A stretch of 64,000 bases of DNA, taken from Spirodela intermedia (Eukaryota > Streptophyta > Magnoliopsida > Alismatales > Araceae). Location: assembly GCA_902729315.2 (NCBI GenBank), contig LR746274.1:3685037-3749036 (forward strand), in the 5' to 3' direction. The notes beneath the pieces were generated by a model, which saw only the letters and a list, made by a program, of their open reading frames with translations, was not told the DNA's origin and made no database searches. Shown here piece after piece: positions 36,041 through 49,155 of the stretch. Made by a program: the position numbers and the translations under genes. Numbering within the stretch: position 1 is the first letter of the stretch; every line of letters begins with the position of its first letter.

Positions 36041-36079
36041 TCTCAAAAAACTCAAAAACTCAAAAACTCAAAAACTCAA
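36041..36079. repeat. Short tandem array of ctcaaaaa
   Basis: About five copies of an 8-base unit (ctcaaaaa, one copy with an extra A) within the AT-rich spacer. Confidence 0.85.
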
Positions 36080-37489
36080 ATCCACTTCCCTCCCCCACTT
36101 GGTATTTCACCTAACCTTATAATTCTAACACTTATCACTTCTCACAGAGGATCAATAATGGTATATATCTGAGAGAGGGAAGCATTGTAGGTACAAAAGA
36201 AATTTAAAGTTAACAAAGTTTATATAATTGTGTCAAAAAATAATATAAAATTCTATGTAACCAACATGGCAAGTAGGAAAATAGAAAGAAGAATAAGGAA
36301 TTTTTTGATAGTACAATTGTATTTCATAATGAAGACTTGATTATTTTATGTGATATGGAGTTTTTACATGTATGTTTAGGCATAGACTGAGTCATTGGTA
36401 CAGCTTCATTTTCATGACATAGAAAAAGTTAGCCTTATACTCTACAATTGGCTCTAAGGAAGTTGCATTTGAATGAGTGGACCCAAATTGGAGGAAAACA
36501 TGAGCTGTGTTCAAGTGATTCAAGGAACCCATGTAGAACATTTGTGCATTTGAGCCTTAATCTCAACTCGACTAAGTGACAACTACCAGAGAACCATTTT
36601 TGTCAACTTCTGCTCCGCCGTGTGATAACCGTCAAAAAGACATTTCATTAATGTCATTCTTTGCCCTTTGGATAAGAATTCAAAAGAGTACCCACATTAT
36701 ATACATTCAATGAGAGTTTTTGAGGTTGTGAACACCCCTTAGAAACCTTCCAATTATATAGAATTTCAATGGATCACCATTGCAAATGTTGAAACTCTAA
36801 TTTTCTTGCTTAAACTTATTTAATCTTTAAATTAATAGTACTTTTACTTAAATGTATTTTTTTACTTCATTAATATTTATTTAAAATTTATAAATCTCAA
36901 TTTCAATGATTAAATCATCTGAAATTACTTTCACAATAATTACCAGGTGGAACTTTGTTTTCATCTAAATCATTTTTTCATTTCATTTCTTGAAACTCAT
37001 GTAACAAACTAAAAAATAATTATAATAAATTTGTGTTTATATAATCATGACAATCAACCTTTTGAGTTTAATGCTACATATGATTAATTTATCCCTATAA
37101 ATAAATGCTAACTTTAAAATTATTGAACAAAATATTAGGACAAGTATTTTCATAAGCTAAATTTTAATTTATACAAAATAATTTTCATAAATACAAAAAG
37201 GTCCACCTATATATCAAATAAAGTTGATAATATAGTAAAAAATGTCACTAGACATGGCAATAATTAAAGCATGTTCCACAAAGGTTCACGTTATAAGCAT
37301 ATCAGCTTATGTTTGTAAAAGAAAAAAGAAAAAAAAGAAAATGGCTCCCTACATACAACTTAAATGTCTCTTAAGTTTGAACAACTAAGAACAAAATTTA
37401 AAGTTCAACACCTCTAGTTCAAGGTACCACTCCTTAAAGTATTAGTCTTAGTTTGATATTTCATACGTAGGGTACCACACAAATGCTGA

Positions 37490-37490
<1 letters not shown>

Positions 37491-37527
<37 letters not shown>
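37491..37527. repeat. (CT)n microsatellite
   Basis: A 37-base CT tract in the AT-rich intergenic region. Confidence 0.9.
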
Positions 37528-37530
<3 letters not shown>

Positions 37531-39089
37531 AACTACAAGATTTTAATATACCTCATAATCATGATTGACAAATGGAGCGGCCTTCGCCAAATTAGTCCCA
37601 CATGGTCTCATCCATGGACCTACTATGGATGACTAAATTGATGGCTTGGTTGGACATTTAGTGACTACTCAAACCCTCGTCTCTTCTTTATATTACAGCC
37701 TTCTATTCCCTCCTACTTTTTATAATATCTAGGCCCACCATAAAGCATTATTATCTTCAACAACCTCACTTCACTACGACCCACTTTGCCCCCGCATATT
37801 TAGTTTTGACCTATAAGAAAAATCCTGCCAAGAGTAGTCAAGATTTTTGCCATCTAAATGACATGTACATGCATATGGTAAACAACATAAATAATGATGT
37901 ATACAATTTGAGCACTCTAAGATACTTCATTCATCCTCAGAAGTATCAACCCCTAGTCACCTGATTAAGTGTTGGAATCATATAAACAATTCATGTTAGA
38001 CAAGTATTGACCATCAAAAGAATAGAGCAATTCAATGTGTTGATAGTCTTAACATCCAAAACTCAATAAATTAAGCATAATCATGGATCATCACTTGTGT
38101 CCAATTATGTTAACGCATAGATCATTGGAATGAAAAGTGTCCAAAAATAGTTTTAAAACATACAATTTCTAAGAAAAATATATGATTATATAGAGTTAAT
38201 TTTTTGTCCAAAGACATAAATTAAGCTCTGAAATTCTGTGCAAACAATGCTCACATCTCCCTCTCATCCAACACAACTTTTGGCTTTGCTAAAGGTTTGT
38301 TAACTCTTTTATCATTGCAGACCTTGCGGATGCATTTGTAACTATTCAATACAAAATCAAAGATGTTTGATTAGACTGAGAATCAAAATGATAATACGCC
38401 CAATAATTACATGAGGAAGATGTTAATAAAACTCAACCATCATGGGAAAATCCTTTAAAACTTATTGTGACTAGTGCATCCATTAGTCATTCAACTTCAT
38501 CAACCGTCAAAAAACACAAGGTTGCATAGGGCCCCTAAACTAAAATATCATCAATGCTTCTACATATACACAGTCTATGTGATAATCTCACTAAGACAAG
38601 CAGATTGGTTGTCAATAATATGCCATGGCCAGCCTGATGCGCCATCCATCAAAAAGCTCCTTAAATTATCCTATGGTTCATTGAAAAGGGTAAATTCTGT
38701 CCTCCAAAACACAAAATAAGCATGGACAAGAATGCTCACCTAACTTAGACAACCCTTGGGATCACTACTACTATGTAAACAATGAGAGGAATGCAAATCT
38801 CAAGCCTCAGCAGCTTATGCTTCTGTATAGAGATATCATACCAACAGGTCCCTCCCTACTGGGAGGGTAACCGACTAAAACCCAAGAATAGAAGTCAAGA
38901 GAGAAATTACTTTTCCTCAGAAGCTTATCACACACTTTCTTCCCTCACCTCCCAGGTACCTTTGAAGGCTGGCACAGCTAAGTGTGAAGGGTCTTGAGGA
39001 AATCTGCATAGAATGTAATATTCGCAAGGGGTTCCATTATATATCAGACAAAGTCTGTGGAAATACATGTACATCAATGGCAGACAAGG

Positions 39090-39276
39090 TTAGCTCTGCT
39101 TTGTCGTCTCGATTGCGAGGACCAGGTCATCAAATTTGGCTCCCCGAACCTCCTTGACAACCTCACCTCCCTTGAAGATCTTGAAGGTTGGGACCGCCTT
39201 TATCCCCAGTTCCTTGGCCAGAGGCTGCCAATAAGCTCAATCAAGTCCATGTTGTAGTGTACAAAAGATTAAGCAT

Positions 39277-39308
<32 letters not shown>

Positions 39309-42300
39309 CCCTGGGACAAACCTTGTTCTTTTCATTGCAGTCGAGCTTGAGGAAAACAACATCGAGGTTTTTCTCCGACAGCTCTTTGAACCTTGGGGCT
39401 ATAATCTTGCAAGGGCCACACCTGCAGAAGAGCATTACAAGAAGATTCTCCTCAGAAGGCGATCAGCTGAGATTTCTCAAGGTGCAGCTCGCGGTGCTGT
39501 CCGACGTTTTTCCATGTCGAAAATGGGTGTCCAAGAGAGGCATAGTTGTTGTAGCTAAGGAGGATTCCGTGTGCTAAGGCCACCCAATGAAACGTAGAAA
39601 CAGCTTTACTAGCAGTACCAGCCGCTGGCTGCTGGGATAGGTCAACAAGAATAAGGGGACGAGAACATTCTGAATTATATATATGACGAAGAAAACGAAT
39701 GATATTGACTGCTCACTACTACGACAAGAATACCTGAAATATAAAAATTTGAGAAATCTCCCCATAGTAATAAAACCATAATAGACTGAAAACATCTACA
39801 GCTGATGGATGAACCCCTCCAGTTAAGGCCTACGTGCCCATTACACTTGCAAGGGCCAGTTCAACTTAACAGGAAGACCGGATGAAAATCTGAAGAAATA
39901 TCATTTAACATGGATCATGGGAGGATTTTTTTTTTGGGGGGGGGGGAGGAAAGGGGGCTAACCCTGCTGCTTCAAGGAAGCAGACATGAGAAGGATCCCA
40001 TAAGATGACATATTTTGATTCCAAACGCCAGCTCCCATGGAAAATTAAAAAGGCAAAAGAAAAGTCCTAAGACTTGACTTTATTAAAACTTTTGACTTTA
40101 CAAAGTAATAAAAAACTCTCTGACAAGATCAAAACTTTTCATGAGAACATCACTAAATAGAGCACGATTGTCATTGTAGAAACTAAGGTCAACGTTTCCC
40201 ACTAAAAGAGTGAGACGGGAAACAAAAGTCCAATATTATGCAGGACAATATCGCATAAAACTACTGATAAGGAATGGCAAAGCTTCAATGACAAACTTCT
40301 AACCCACCAAAGCTTACTGTTGAAGTATTTCACATTAGTAGGTCCGGTCAATCCAATCCATTGTGTATGTTCATGGGCTAAGTCAGCCTCTGCATTCGTT
40401 GTCGCACTCTGCATTTATATGTGAGAGAGACTGCTTTCCTCTGTCTTCCTTCTTCCTCAGCCCATTTATCCTATCCTTCCTCACATGGCTACCGGCTATG
40501 GCTCTCCTCCCACTCACAGCTCACGCTCCTGTCTGTTTCCATTCCAAGCATTCACAAATGTTAGAGCAGAATGGAAGAGTCATCATCTATATTCTCTGAA
40601 TAAGATGGAGAGGTCAACTGGGACTGGTCAGTCCATCCCCTCTCTAGACTAAGTCGGAGAGACTCCTCCCACACCTTTTCTTTTAGAAAGAGATGTAATT
40701 AGGGAACTATAACCGGCGAAATTATTCAGAAGATTATTATACTCAAGTATCATGCGAATAAGTGCAAATAAAAGGTAGATCAGAAATACCAAGCAATTGT
40801 ACAACCTCCTTGAGGGAGCATTTGATGGAGAAAAAAGTCTAGAATCTTTGCAAAATCATTTTAACAAATCCTACGCTATCATAGACAAAGTGCATGATAA
40901 GAGAACCAGAAATCTCTGAGAAAATCGAATCAAAGAATCCTTGTTTCATGAAGTTTTGGTGACACAAGTCCACTGCTAGAATATCCTCATCTTTAACCAC
41001 ATCATCAGCAGCAAACGTTAGTTCGAGATTCTATTAAATCTATTGAACGAACTTCATTATACCTTCCCTGTGCTAACCAAAGCTACCCGTCAGCATGCTA
41101 GGGGCCATGACAACTTATTCACAATTCCACCTTACTGAGTTTTCAGTGTTCAATGGGTGCACATCATCTCTTTGTCACTCCATATTTAGTAAGAATCAAA
41201 ATAATTTACTGGATAACAAGAAAACATCACATATCCATGGAGCGCTAATGAACCCATGGATGAGAATCTGGAACAGCATTCATTGGATCACTCACAGGAT
41301 TTGACATAAAGAAACACTTTATTATCATTGGCATGAACTTTAATAAAGAAAGCAGATTAAGATACAAAAATGTACCAGCACTCAACTCATAACTTGCCCT
41401 GAACACAGAATAAAAAACAAACAGAAATTTTGAAATGAACGGTTCACAATCTGAAGTTATCCTTAGTAAGTAATGGGCTAGATGAGCATCTTAGATGTAA
41501 ACAAATAGTCCGCAGTGGAAAATTTACCATTATTGAATTGATTAGGTGACATACCACTTCATTCATCTCCCAATCCTAAACATAAGTATTGTTTATTTGA
41601 GGAATGTGAAAAGCAATTGCAGACCGTTACATTAGTTGAAATGGCTTATAGTACCAGTACACATTATTCGTGGATTATCAAGTATATCTTCCTGCACAAC
41701 AAAGCATATTCGATAATAGAAATGATTACTGTGACCAAAAGCAGAACACAGAAAAAAAGAAAAAAGAAAGAAAAAAAAGACAAAGAGGAAATATCAAAAA
41801 GGTTGCATGAAATGAATACGTGGGAATGAGACTAAATCTCATGAATGGAATGGCGAAAACACCTCACATGTCACTTGTATCCCTTTCCCAGACAACAATT
41901 TGACAACTCTACTACAGTCCTATGGATACAGAGGAATTTATCAACCAAAATAATGCATAATTAGACAATGTCGCTAACCACTAAATTTCAACCACGGATA
42001 TCTAGGACGAGATCAAATTGATCACAGTAAGGATTGACGAGAGCTATGATACCTTTCAAAGATGAGGGGAGCAAGTTAATAGAGTTTTTGTTGAAGGGTA
42101 ATTCTGTTTTAGGTCCTTTTCCTACAATCTCCTAAGCCTATCCCACTAAAATTTTCTGTCTCTTAGTTGAAATGGACAAATCACCTCGTAGACTAAACAC
42201 CACATGCATTCTCTTTCCATAATTTGATGTGCACCAGTTCTTTGAGAACTGCATTTTGCGAAAAATAAATCTAGCCAGAATATGGCATCCAAAGCTAGTA

Positions 42301-43332
42301 GAATCTTGTAGAGTTTTTCATTTATTACTCAAGCTAGTTTCTGACAGGCACTTCACCAAGTGGACCACGCTATCTTGGTTAGGAAAATCATCACATTCTT
42401 CTGAAGAACTGGCTACCTTGATGAGGTTGAGGACTATGGCGCATAGACCTTCTGAGGGATATATATGATTTAGCTCGAAATGCATATTTTTCTATACTCA
42501 TATTCCTTTCCTCACCAGCTCCGGAAATTCTTCAGAAAAAACTTTATCACGTAAATTAACAAGATACATAAGACAGCCTCACACATCACAATATATGAAC
42601 CATCTTTCAATCATCTAAGTCCAAGCACTTGTACCAGTGTGAGATAATAAATAACGATACAGCAATCCATTCTTAGACCACCAAAAGTCATAACACTGAA
42701 GGACTAACAGGACCAATAGGAAAGCGAAACCAGCGAAATGCTGGATTAAAAAAAATTGGATTTTTAATGATAGTGGAAGAAGGACCTTCGGATCTACGTT
42801 GCTATTTTTCTTCCACCATAAAATCTGGACCCTTGTACGCTCATCTCTCTGTGTCCCTCACCCTGACATGTAAGAACTTCATTCGAAGGTCCCAATACCA
42901 CAGACCAGAAAGAAGCACTTTTGTGCATCATTCGGCATTGTAAAAGGAGCTACATAAAAATCGTCATAGGACAGAACTCCCTTCATTCAATGTCTCTGTC
43001 TGTGTCTACACCGATCTCATAGGACAGAGCACAACATCGTTGTCATTCTTCTGTCAACACTCCACCGGAATGACATTCTTGTGTCCTCTCTTGCTCCAGG
43101 AAAAACTGATGGTGGGCTTCAACACTGGATGGCATGTCTCTGATGTAAACTCACAGAGACATTTGCGATCGTTCTTCATCTTCCAGTCGAACTCTATTTT
43201 CCGAGGGGGAGAACTTGGACAGAAATGTGCTTTCCATCTCGTTTTTTCCTTCCTCAAGAACCACTCTGCATTTCTCTTTCCAGACATGTCCGGGATTTGA
43301 AGAAATTTACCACTACCCGTAGTAATGTGTTT

Positions 43333-43375
<43 letters not shown>

Positions 43376-43728
43376 ACTCACCACTGGGTGTACATGTCAA
43401 GCACGACGATCTTGTCGCCCGCCCCTTTGACAAGAGGCCAAAAAGTATCAATATCCACCTCTGTTACCGTCCCCACCGTCGGCGCCAGTACATCCACGCT
43501 GCATCTCACCGGCGGAACCAGACGCAGCAGATCTCTCCTGGACGACGAAGAAGAGGAAGAAGGGAACCCTGCTACCCAGAGATTATTGGCCCCCCTTGTT
43601 CGCAGCAAATCAAGCTGCGCTGCAACAGCAGGCCGGCACGGCATCCGAGAAGCCGAGCTCGTGGGAAGAAGCCCCAACTTGGAAGGGCAAGGCGAATGCA
43701 AGACCCACGGCGAATTCTGCAACGCCAT
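39090..43728 (-). CDS. Thioredoxin f, chloroplastic
   Basis: Three exons on the minus strand, 43728-43382, 39421-39322 and 39224-39090 (TAA), give 193 residues. Residues 1 to about 75 are rich in Ser, Arg and hydrophobics with few acidic residues, as in a plastid transit peptide. The mature domain reads VGTVTEVDIDTFWPLVKGAG, then VVLDMYTQ, then the redox site WCGPC at 116-120 (its Trp codon is split by intron 1), then PRFKELSEKNLDVVFLKLDC, then GIKAVPTFKIFKGGEVV. The Cys in KLDCN is the third cysteine characteristic of f-type thioredoxins, which can be glutathionylated. Trx f passes electrons from ferredoxin-thioredoxin reductase to Calvin-cycle enzymes such as fructose-1,6-bisphosphatase. 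MALQNSPW is chosen as the start for the transit peptide, though the frame is open further upstream. Intron 1 is about 4 kb. Confidence 0.95.
39277..39308. repeat. (GA)n tract in thioredoxin f intron 2
   Basis: On the transcribed strand it is a (CT)n tract that begins 13 bases after the intron 2 donor at 39321. Confidence 0.9.
39422..43381 (-). other. Intron 1 of thioredoxin f (4.0 kb)
   Basis: Minus-strand GTGAGT donor and TTCTGCAG acceptor, splitting the Trp codon of WCGPC. AT-rich with no coding character; a poly(T)-poly(G) patch lies near 39928-39950. I see no identifiable element ends. Confidence 0.6.
43335..43373. repeat. (GA)n tract beside the thioredoxin f intron 1 donor
   Basis: Transcribed as (CT)n starting about 9 bases after the 5' splice site at 43381. 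Confidence 0.9.
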
Positions 43729-45129
43729 CGGCTTAAACACAGACTTCGACTGAGAAGCACCAGTGGAAGATGAACAAGAACAAGAAAAACAGTAGCTGGT
43801 TCTTCCTCTCTCCCCCTTTCGGATTCCTCTTCCCCGCTCGGCTCGGAGAACGTATGGAGGGAAGCGACTGAGCCTAGAAGGGGCCGGGGGAAGCATTGCA
43901 GAAGGAGAGAGGGTTTCCACGCCGAGATGGGCAATGACTAGAATGCCCACCAAAAGGCCTCGGTGGCCTGCTTTTCCACCAGGGGAGACCTGGGCGGGTT
44001 CGTCTGCCAGGCAAGCACCACCTGCCGCTGGCTGCTCGGAAGCCAGCCGCCACATAAAATCCTTCCTAAATTGTCGGAGAAAATCCAGGCCCCAGAGCTC
44101 CAACATCGCCCATTCAAATGGGCTCCTACATCCCCGCCGCCGTGCCCACACGGTACCTCTGGTTTATTCCATGGAATCATCTCAACTGCCTTCACCTGTC
44201 CAGAAGAAGACTCTACGGCAAAAACAAACAATAAAGAGAATAAATCCGCATCAAAATGGGCAGATTCTTCACGGATTTCATCGTACGAAAAATGGGACGT
44301 TAAATTGACCCAGCTGATTGATTCTAGGGTTCTTCTGATTCTGAGCCACAAAACGAGTATCGAAGAAAAGCCACTCTTTTTGCTCTACTTTCCATCCAAA
44401 CCCGAGAGGGGCAGCGATTAGATGATCCAACACGATCCATCATATTTACTGTCTTTCACACTCATCATCTCACTCTTGCAGCCCACTAAACGTGGATCAA
44501 CCCACCCCCCGAGAACGATCATTCCTCCTAATCGTTTCATCATCCATAGCATCGGAGTGTAAATAAATTGTGGAACTATCGGAAAATGAAGCGGAGTATG
44601 AGGATGCATGAAAAAAATGAGAAAATTGGCATCTTTTGCTGTTACCCTCTTGATAACAATTTACAAGTTTCATAAAGGTGATTTTTTTTTTATATAAATC
44701 ATATATGATTGTATTCATGGCTTATCTCGCGACAAATGGAGTAGATCTCAAGCCCTTACTACTTTAGCGGGCTAAAAATAGTTGGATTATGTTATTTTTG
44801 CAATTAATTATTGTCCAGGATTTTAAAGTGATGGTAATTTTCTCTTTTATAAAATATAAATTTATAATGCTTAATTAGCCATCCATGAAATCGGAAAACA
44901 TTCGAATGAGTTTTTTTCCTCAAATAGTATATCACTCTCAACTGCTTACGAAGAGCTCTCTTGAATGATAAAAATGTGTCCTTGAAATCGAAGATAAAAT
45001 GGAACTAAAACATCGACCCGGAAGGCCACTGTGTCCCGATTCTTCCACCCCGAAGCAGAATTTGCAGCTGCGGTCGCCGTCGTCATCCCCATCTCCCTCC
45101 CCGGTTTCCCGCTCCCCCCGTGGAGGGAG
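43729..45129. other. Divergent promoter region of thioredoxin f and PIG-P
   Basis: 1.4 kb between two divergent start codons. The left third is GC-rich and open in the thioredoxin frame upstream of its ATG, but lacks the expected protein signature and is probably leader. The centre (about 44600-44950) is AT-rich. No TATA box is assigned with confidence. Confidence 0.5.
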
Positions 45130-48100
45130 ATGGAAGACTCTCCGTCGTCCTTCACCGTCAGTAGCCCGAGGCGGACGCTGAGTCTGCTGAAGAGGGAGAG
45201 AAGGGCTGCGGCATGGCCTCTGCCGGACCAGGAGAGGAAGGGCGCCGGCGCCGGCGCTCCGGTCGGTCCGAAGCCCTCCGAGGTCTACGGCTTCGTAGGT
45301 GCGATCTCCACCGTCATCGCCACAGGTGAACTGATAAAGATGAAGCAAAGGATTGTTCAGATTCTGATGTGATGCGGTGGGAATCATCTTGTCTGAATTG
45401 GGTACATCTTCTTTGGATTATGTAACTCGATGCAGCCGTTTTCCTGGTGTGGGCTTACACTCCCGAGCCGTGGCTTCATGCTTTGGGGATCACCTACTAT
45501 CCTAGCAAGTGAGTCTTCTGCGCTTCTTTGTTCTATTATTTTTCTTTCTTTTCTTCGAGGTGTAGTTAAATTCACAACTCGACATCGCATCTATCAGTTA
45601 AGTCGCCAAAGGAAGTGATGCCAGTGGTTTGACACCCATGGGCAGAGGTAGAGTGGTTCATTATCGACAATCGGATCCTCTGTAACTCGATAGCTTTATC
45701 TGTTCCTCCTGTGAGTAATGCTCGGTCTCGTGTTAACCAGCCCAGAAGCCATCCCACTGAGCTCTGGATCATTCTTTTACGAGTTAATTCTAATATACGT
45801 CGAGTACATGTCTGATTGAGCTAAATAGAGCTACAAATTATTAAATTGTGGGCAACTTGTATTTATCTACATACGTATCGATCTGTAAAGATAGAATTTT
45901 TTTTCCCTGAATTGTTTTTTTCATTTTGGCATGCCATGAACCCTACCAAGATGGGATCCTCAGATCTTGGTCATGACTAAGTGAGACGGAATTGAAATTT
46001 CCATTTCGGCCGACTACGAATCTTTGTGCCTTGATAAAGAGGATAATGTAGTGAAATCTTCTGCTTTTTTGTCTAAATTTCTTTGTAAAAGCATCAAGGG
46101 AGCTGACTGAACTCATAAATTGATTGTTGAGAAGTATACCCATTTACCATTTTTTTTAATTTAAAAATCTGACGCATTTCCTGAGAGGAGTTGAAAACAA
46201 TTCCATCCTTCTATATTTACTCTATATCAGATAATTTTCTTACTGATATTACCACATAAAATAATAAAAATAAATGACATCGAAATTCTGGGGCTCTATA
46301 ACTTCAAATTATGACTAGGATTTTGATGTCCAGGCTAGAACTACCCTGTTGTGGTGAAATATGAAATGTAATTCGAGAGGAACTTAAACAGCGAAGCTAA
46401 AGCGTTGCACCTTTTAATGTTTTTTGTTGAACACAGTTTTTTCCCCTAAATAAATAAAGTTTATTGGGTTTCTCTGGCAGTTTTTAAGAATATCCTAAAG
46501 AAAAAAGATATACTTCACTTCTATTTTATTATATCGTGAGAATACTTTTTTCCTTGTCATTCTCCGCTGCAAAAATCATTGTTTTGTATTCGAAATTGTG
46601 CTTCACGTCTGTTTCTCATGCTGACAATTGTTCTATCAGGTTCTGGGCATTGGCTGTTCCTGCTTATGCTATAGTGGCAAACATCTTAGCCATGGCATTT
46701 TATCTTGGATTGAATTTCGCCAGTACTCCTCCTCCAACTTCGTTTGCTACATTATTTGGTAAGCTCGTTAGCATGTGATCACATTGATGCATTGTCATAC
46801 AGAGCACAGCATGCAACGAAATGAGAGCATGCAGATAAAATCTCAGAAACATTGTGTGAGAATGCAAGTAGAGAGAGGATGGGGGATGCACAGTTAATAA
46901 ATTTCTGGTTTATGGTTCAGATTATTTTTCTAACCAGAGTAGGAAAAGGAAGTGATACTTTGGTGAAATACTAAATTAATACACGCTGCTTACGAGGGCC
47001 AGACATTAACCATGACTCCTAAAATTCTGGGAATACCCGGAGTAGTAGTTGCAGCATCTTTCTGACTAATTAAAAGAAATCAAGAATCTCTCTGATTTTT
47101 TATTTAAAAGTCAGCTAAGTATCAGAAAATGATTCACGAGTCTCCTCTCTTCTTTTTGAAACTACATGGCTTATTTGCGCAAGTTAATGATTGGTTTAGT
47201 ATTTGTTACAAAGTGTTATTTGGTCTAATGTTTTGTGGAAAAGGAAATGATGAGTTTCACCTTTAGATAGAATATTTAGTGAATAGTAGCATCCTAGGGT
47301 TAGAGTACCCATAAAACAAGTAGATTACTTAATACTTTAGTCATGTTTAGAAATGCTTTGAATATCAATGAAAGCACAAATGATGATAAATGGTTAGTGG
47401 TGATCTTTTTTTTTCTTATAATAAAACATGAATATACAATGACGTCCGCTTAAGAGGCATTCGTACCTCTTTAAGAACAAAGATAAGAAGGAACCTCGCC
47501 TTATGGATATCCACCAATTCTCTCTATCAAGATTCTGTCAGCATCCGACCCTGGCATGTCGGCTTAGTTATCCTGATCACTCCTCAACGTTGACGTTTAG
47601 CTGCCCCATGGTTATATCCAAGGATCTTGTCAAAGATCAAATGGACTTCATCCTCTCGAAAAGGAAGTCCAAGACATGTATGAAATATCTGATACCTTAC
47701 TTTGCCCATCTAATGTTCATGTGCAACTGAACGTTATTGGAGCCTAAGAACCATAATGTGCTTGCAGAATTTATCTCTGGAAGATGTTGCGTAGAAACGA
47801 TAGCATGCTTTGAAACACTTCCTATTGTCTAAAGGAAGTAATTGGTCCACCTGATTATCATCTAGAATCAGCTGTATCGTACTTTGCTCCTGGTGTCAAG
47901 CAGTCATCTTCAGTGGGTTCAAGAAGATAATTTTGTTTTTTTCAAACCTCCATGGAAGGGTACGAATGATTATAGAAAAAGATTAAGTGGTCGAACTTGG
48001 TGCATATGCTTCTTTTTATAATTGTTTGATGAACTGAGTGCTTATGGAAATTATGACACAGCTGATTGACCATGTTTTGGGATCCTTGAGCAGTCCAAAT

Positions 48101-49155
48101 CCGCTATCTCCAGGGGTCCAATTATGTTCTGCTTATGTTATCTCATTTAATCTTATTTTATATATAATCTTGGTTAAACATTGTCGAATGAGATGTTGCT
48201 TTATTACCTGTTATTATGATTTTTTTCATTGAAAGAGAGTAATTACTGAGGCTGTATATATCTGGGAGGCCCTATGAAACAGCCCAGATCACACATTCAG
48301 TAAGTAGAATATCATTGACATCTAGACTTTCGTGAGCATGGAAGGAGTGCTGCGAGGAGTGAATGAAAGGTTATCTATGGAACAAACACGTAGCAAGAAT
48401 AGAGAAAGCTGCTTGCGACTCAATTAGTTCTAAGCCTGAAATTGTGTCATCGTGAGACAAATGCTGCATTTTTTCTCAATATAATGAATTAGTGGGCGTG
48501 ATTTACAAAAAAATGGGTACCAAGATCAGCCTAACTTAGGAATCCAATGGATCATTTAGATGTTCATCAGATGAAGCCCATTTAATTGTCAACGGGGTGG
48601 AGCCCATTTAATCAAACCCTCATTTAAGAAAGTCTTCGGGATAAAATCCATTTGAGGATTCATGGGAATGATCTCAAATTATTGTTCTTTCCATCAGCGA
48701 GCTAAATATAATCTCGCTTCAAAATGGGTAGCCTAAATCTGGTTGAAAATCACTTGGTAGCTACTCTGCTTAGTGTGCTCGGTTGACTTGATAGTGAGAG
48801 GTTGCTTAGGTTACTCTGCCGGATCAAGCATGAGTCAGACAAAAAAGAATGAGGAAAAGAAAAGAAAATAAAATAAAAAAGTTGGCATCTTACCCTATCT
48901 TTTGATCCATAAATACGATGATTAATCGTTTCTTTTAGTATTTTTTTAATTTTTATCATGTGGGTTAATGTATTTTCCCTCGTTTGATCCCTGACGAGGA
49001 ATTTGGTGGGTTTTCTTCGCTGCCTGGTAGATGAGCACACCAGAGAACCCTCGGCATTGGTTGCGTCAGAAGATGGAGTGGAGAAGCCCATCGAGCCGAT
49101 ATCTGACCTTAGCATCGCCGAAGTCAACGATCTGATGTTTGGGAACATATCCTGA
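45130..49155 (+). CDS. PIG-P, subunit of GPI N-acetylglucosaminyltransferase
   Basis: Four exons, 45130-45325, 45436-45508, 46640-46758 and 49031-49155 (TGA), give 170 residues. The PIG-P domain starts at PSEVYGFVGAISTVIATAVF (first TM helix). It continues through LVWAYTPEPWLHALGITYYP, SKFWALAVPAYAIVANILAM (second TM helix) and AFYLGLNFASTPPPTSFATL, and ends at EPISDLSIAEVNDLMF. PIG-P is a small ER-membrane subunit of the complex that adds GlcNAc to phosphatidylinositol, the first step of GPI-anchor synthesis. The N-terminal 48 residues are basic and plant-like. The start is the ATG nearest the conserved domain that gives a normal plant length; the frame is open upstream. The last exon sits 2.3 kb downstream of exon 3 but joins in phase and carries the family C-terminus. 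Confidence 0.93.
46759..49030 (+). other. Intron 3 of PIG-P (2.3 kb)
   Basis: GTAAGC donor and CTGGTAG acceptor. AT-rich; short open frames inside show no recognisable product. Confidence 0.6.

Larger units (their letters stand above)
34384..39089. other. 4.7-kb intergenic region upstream of ABI3
   Basis: The first several hundred bases are the ABI3 leader/promoter (minus strand), including an out-of-frame upstream ORF (34556-34368) that overlaps the ABI3 start. The rest is strongly AT-rich with no gene. It contains a hairpin with direct repeats at 35441-35575, an octamer array at 36041-36079 and (CT)n at 37491-37527. The composition and fragments such as AGTCCCACAT near 37592 resemble decayed LTR-retroelement sequence, but no element boundary or protein remnant can be shown. 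Confidence 0.4.

Noticed and set aside
37550-38860. Possible LTR retrotransposon remnants
   Set aside because: AGTCCCACAT-like promoter text and AT-rich sequence are suggestive, but no paired LTR, primer-binding site, target-site duplication or pol motif was found.
43378-44151. Thioredoxin f starting at the upstream ATG (44151)
   Set aside because: The added 141 residues would put a long non-transit-like region before a normal transit peptide; the ATG at 43728 gives the family length.
43225-44421. Several plus-strand open frames over the thioredoxin f first exon
   Set aside because: They are antisense shadows of a GC-rich exon whose minus-strand frame has a clear thioredoxin domain and correct splice sites.
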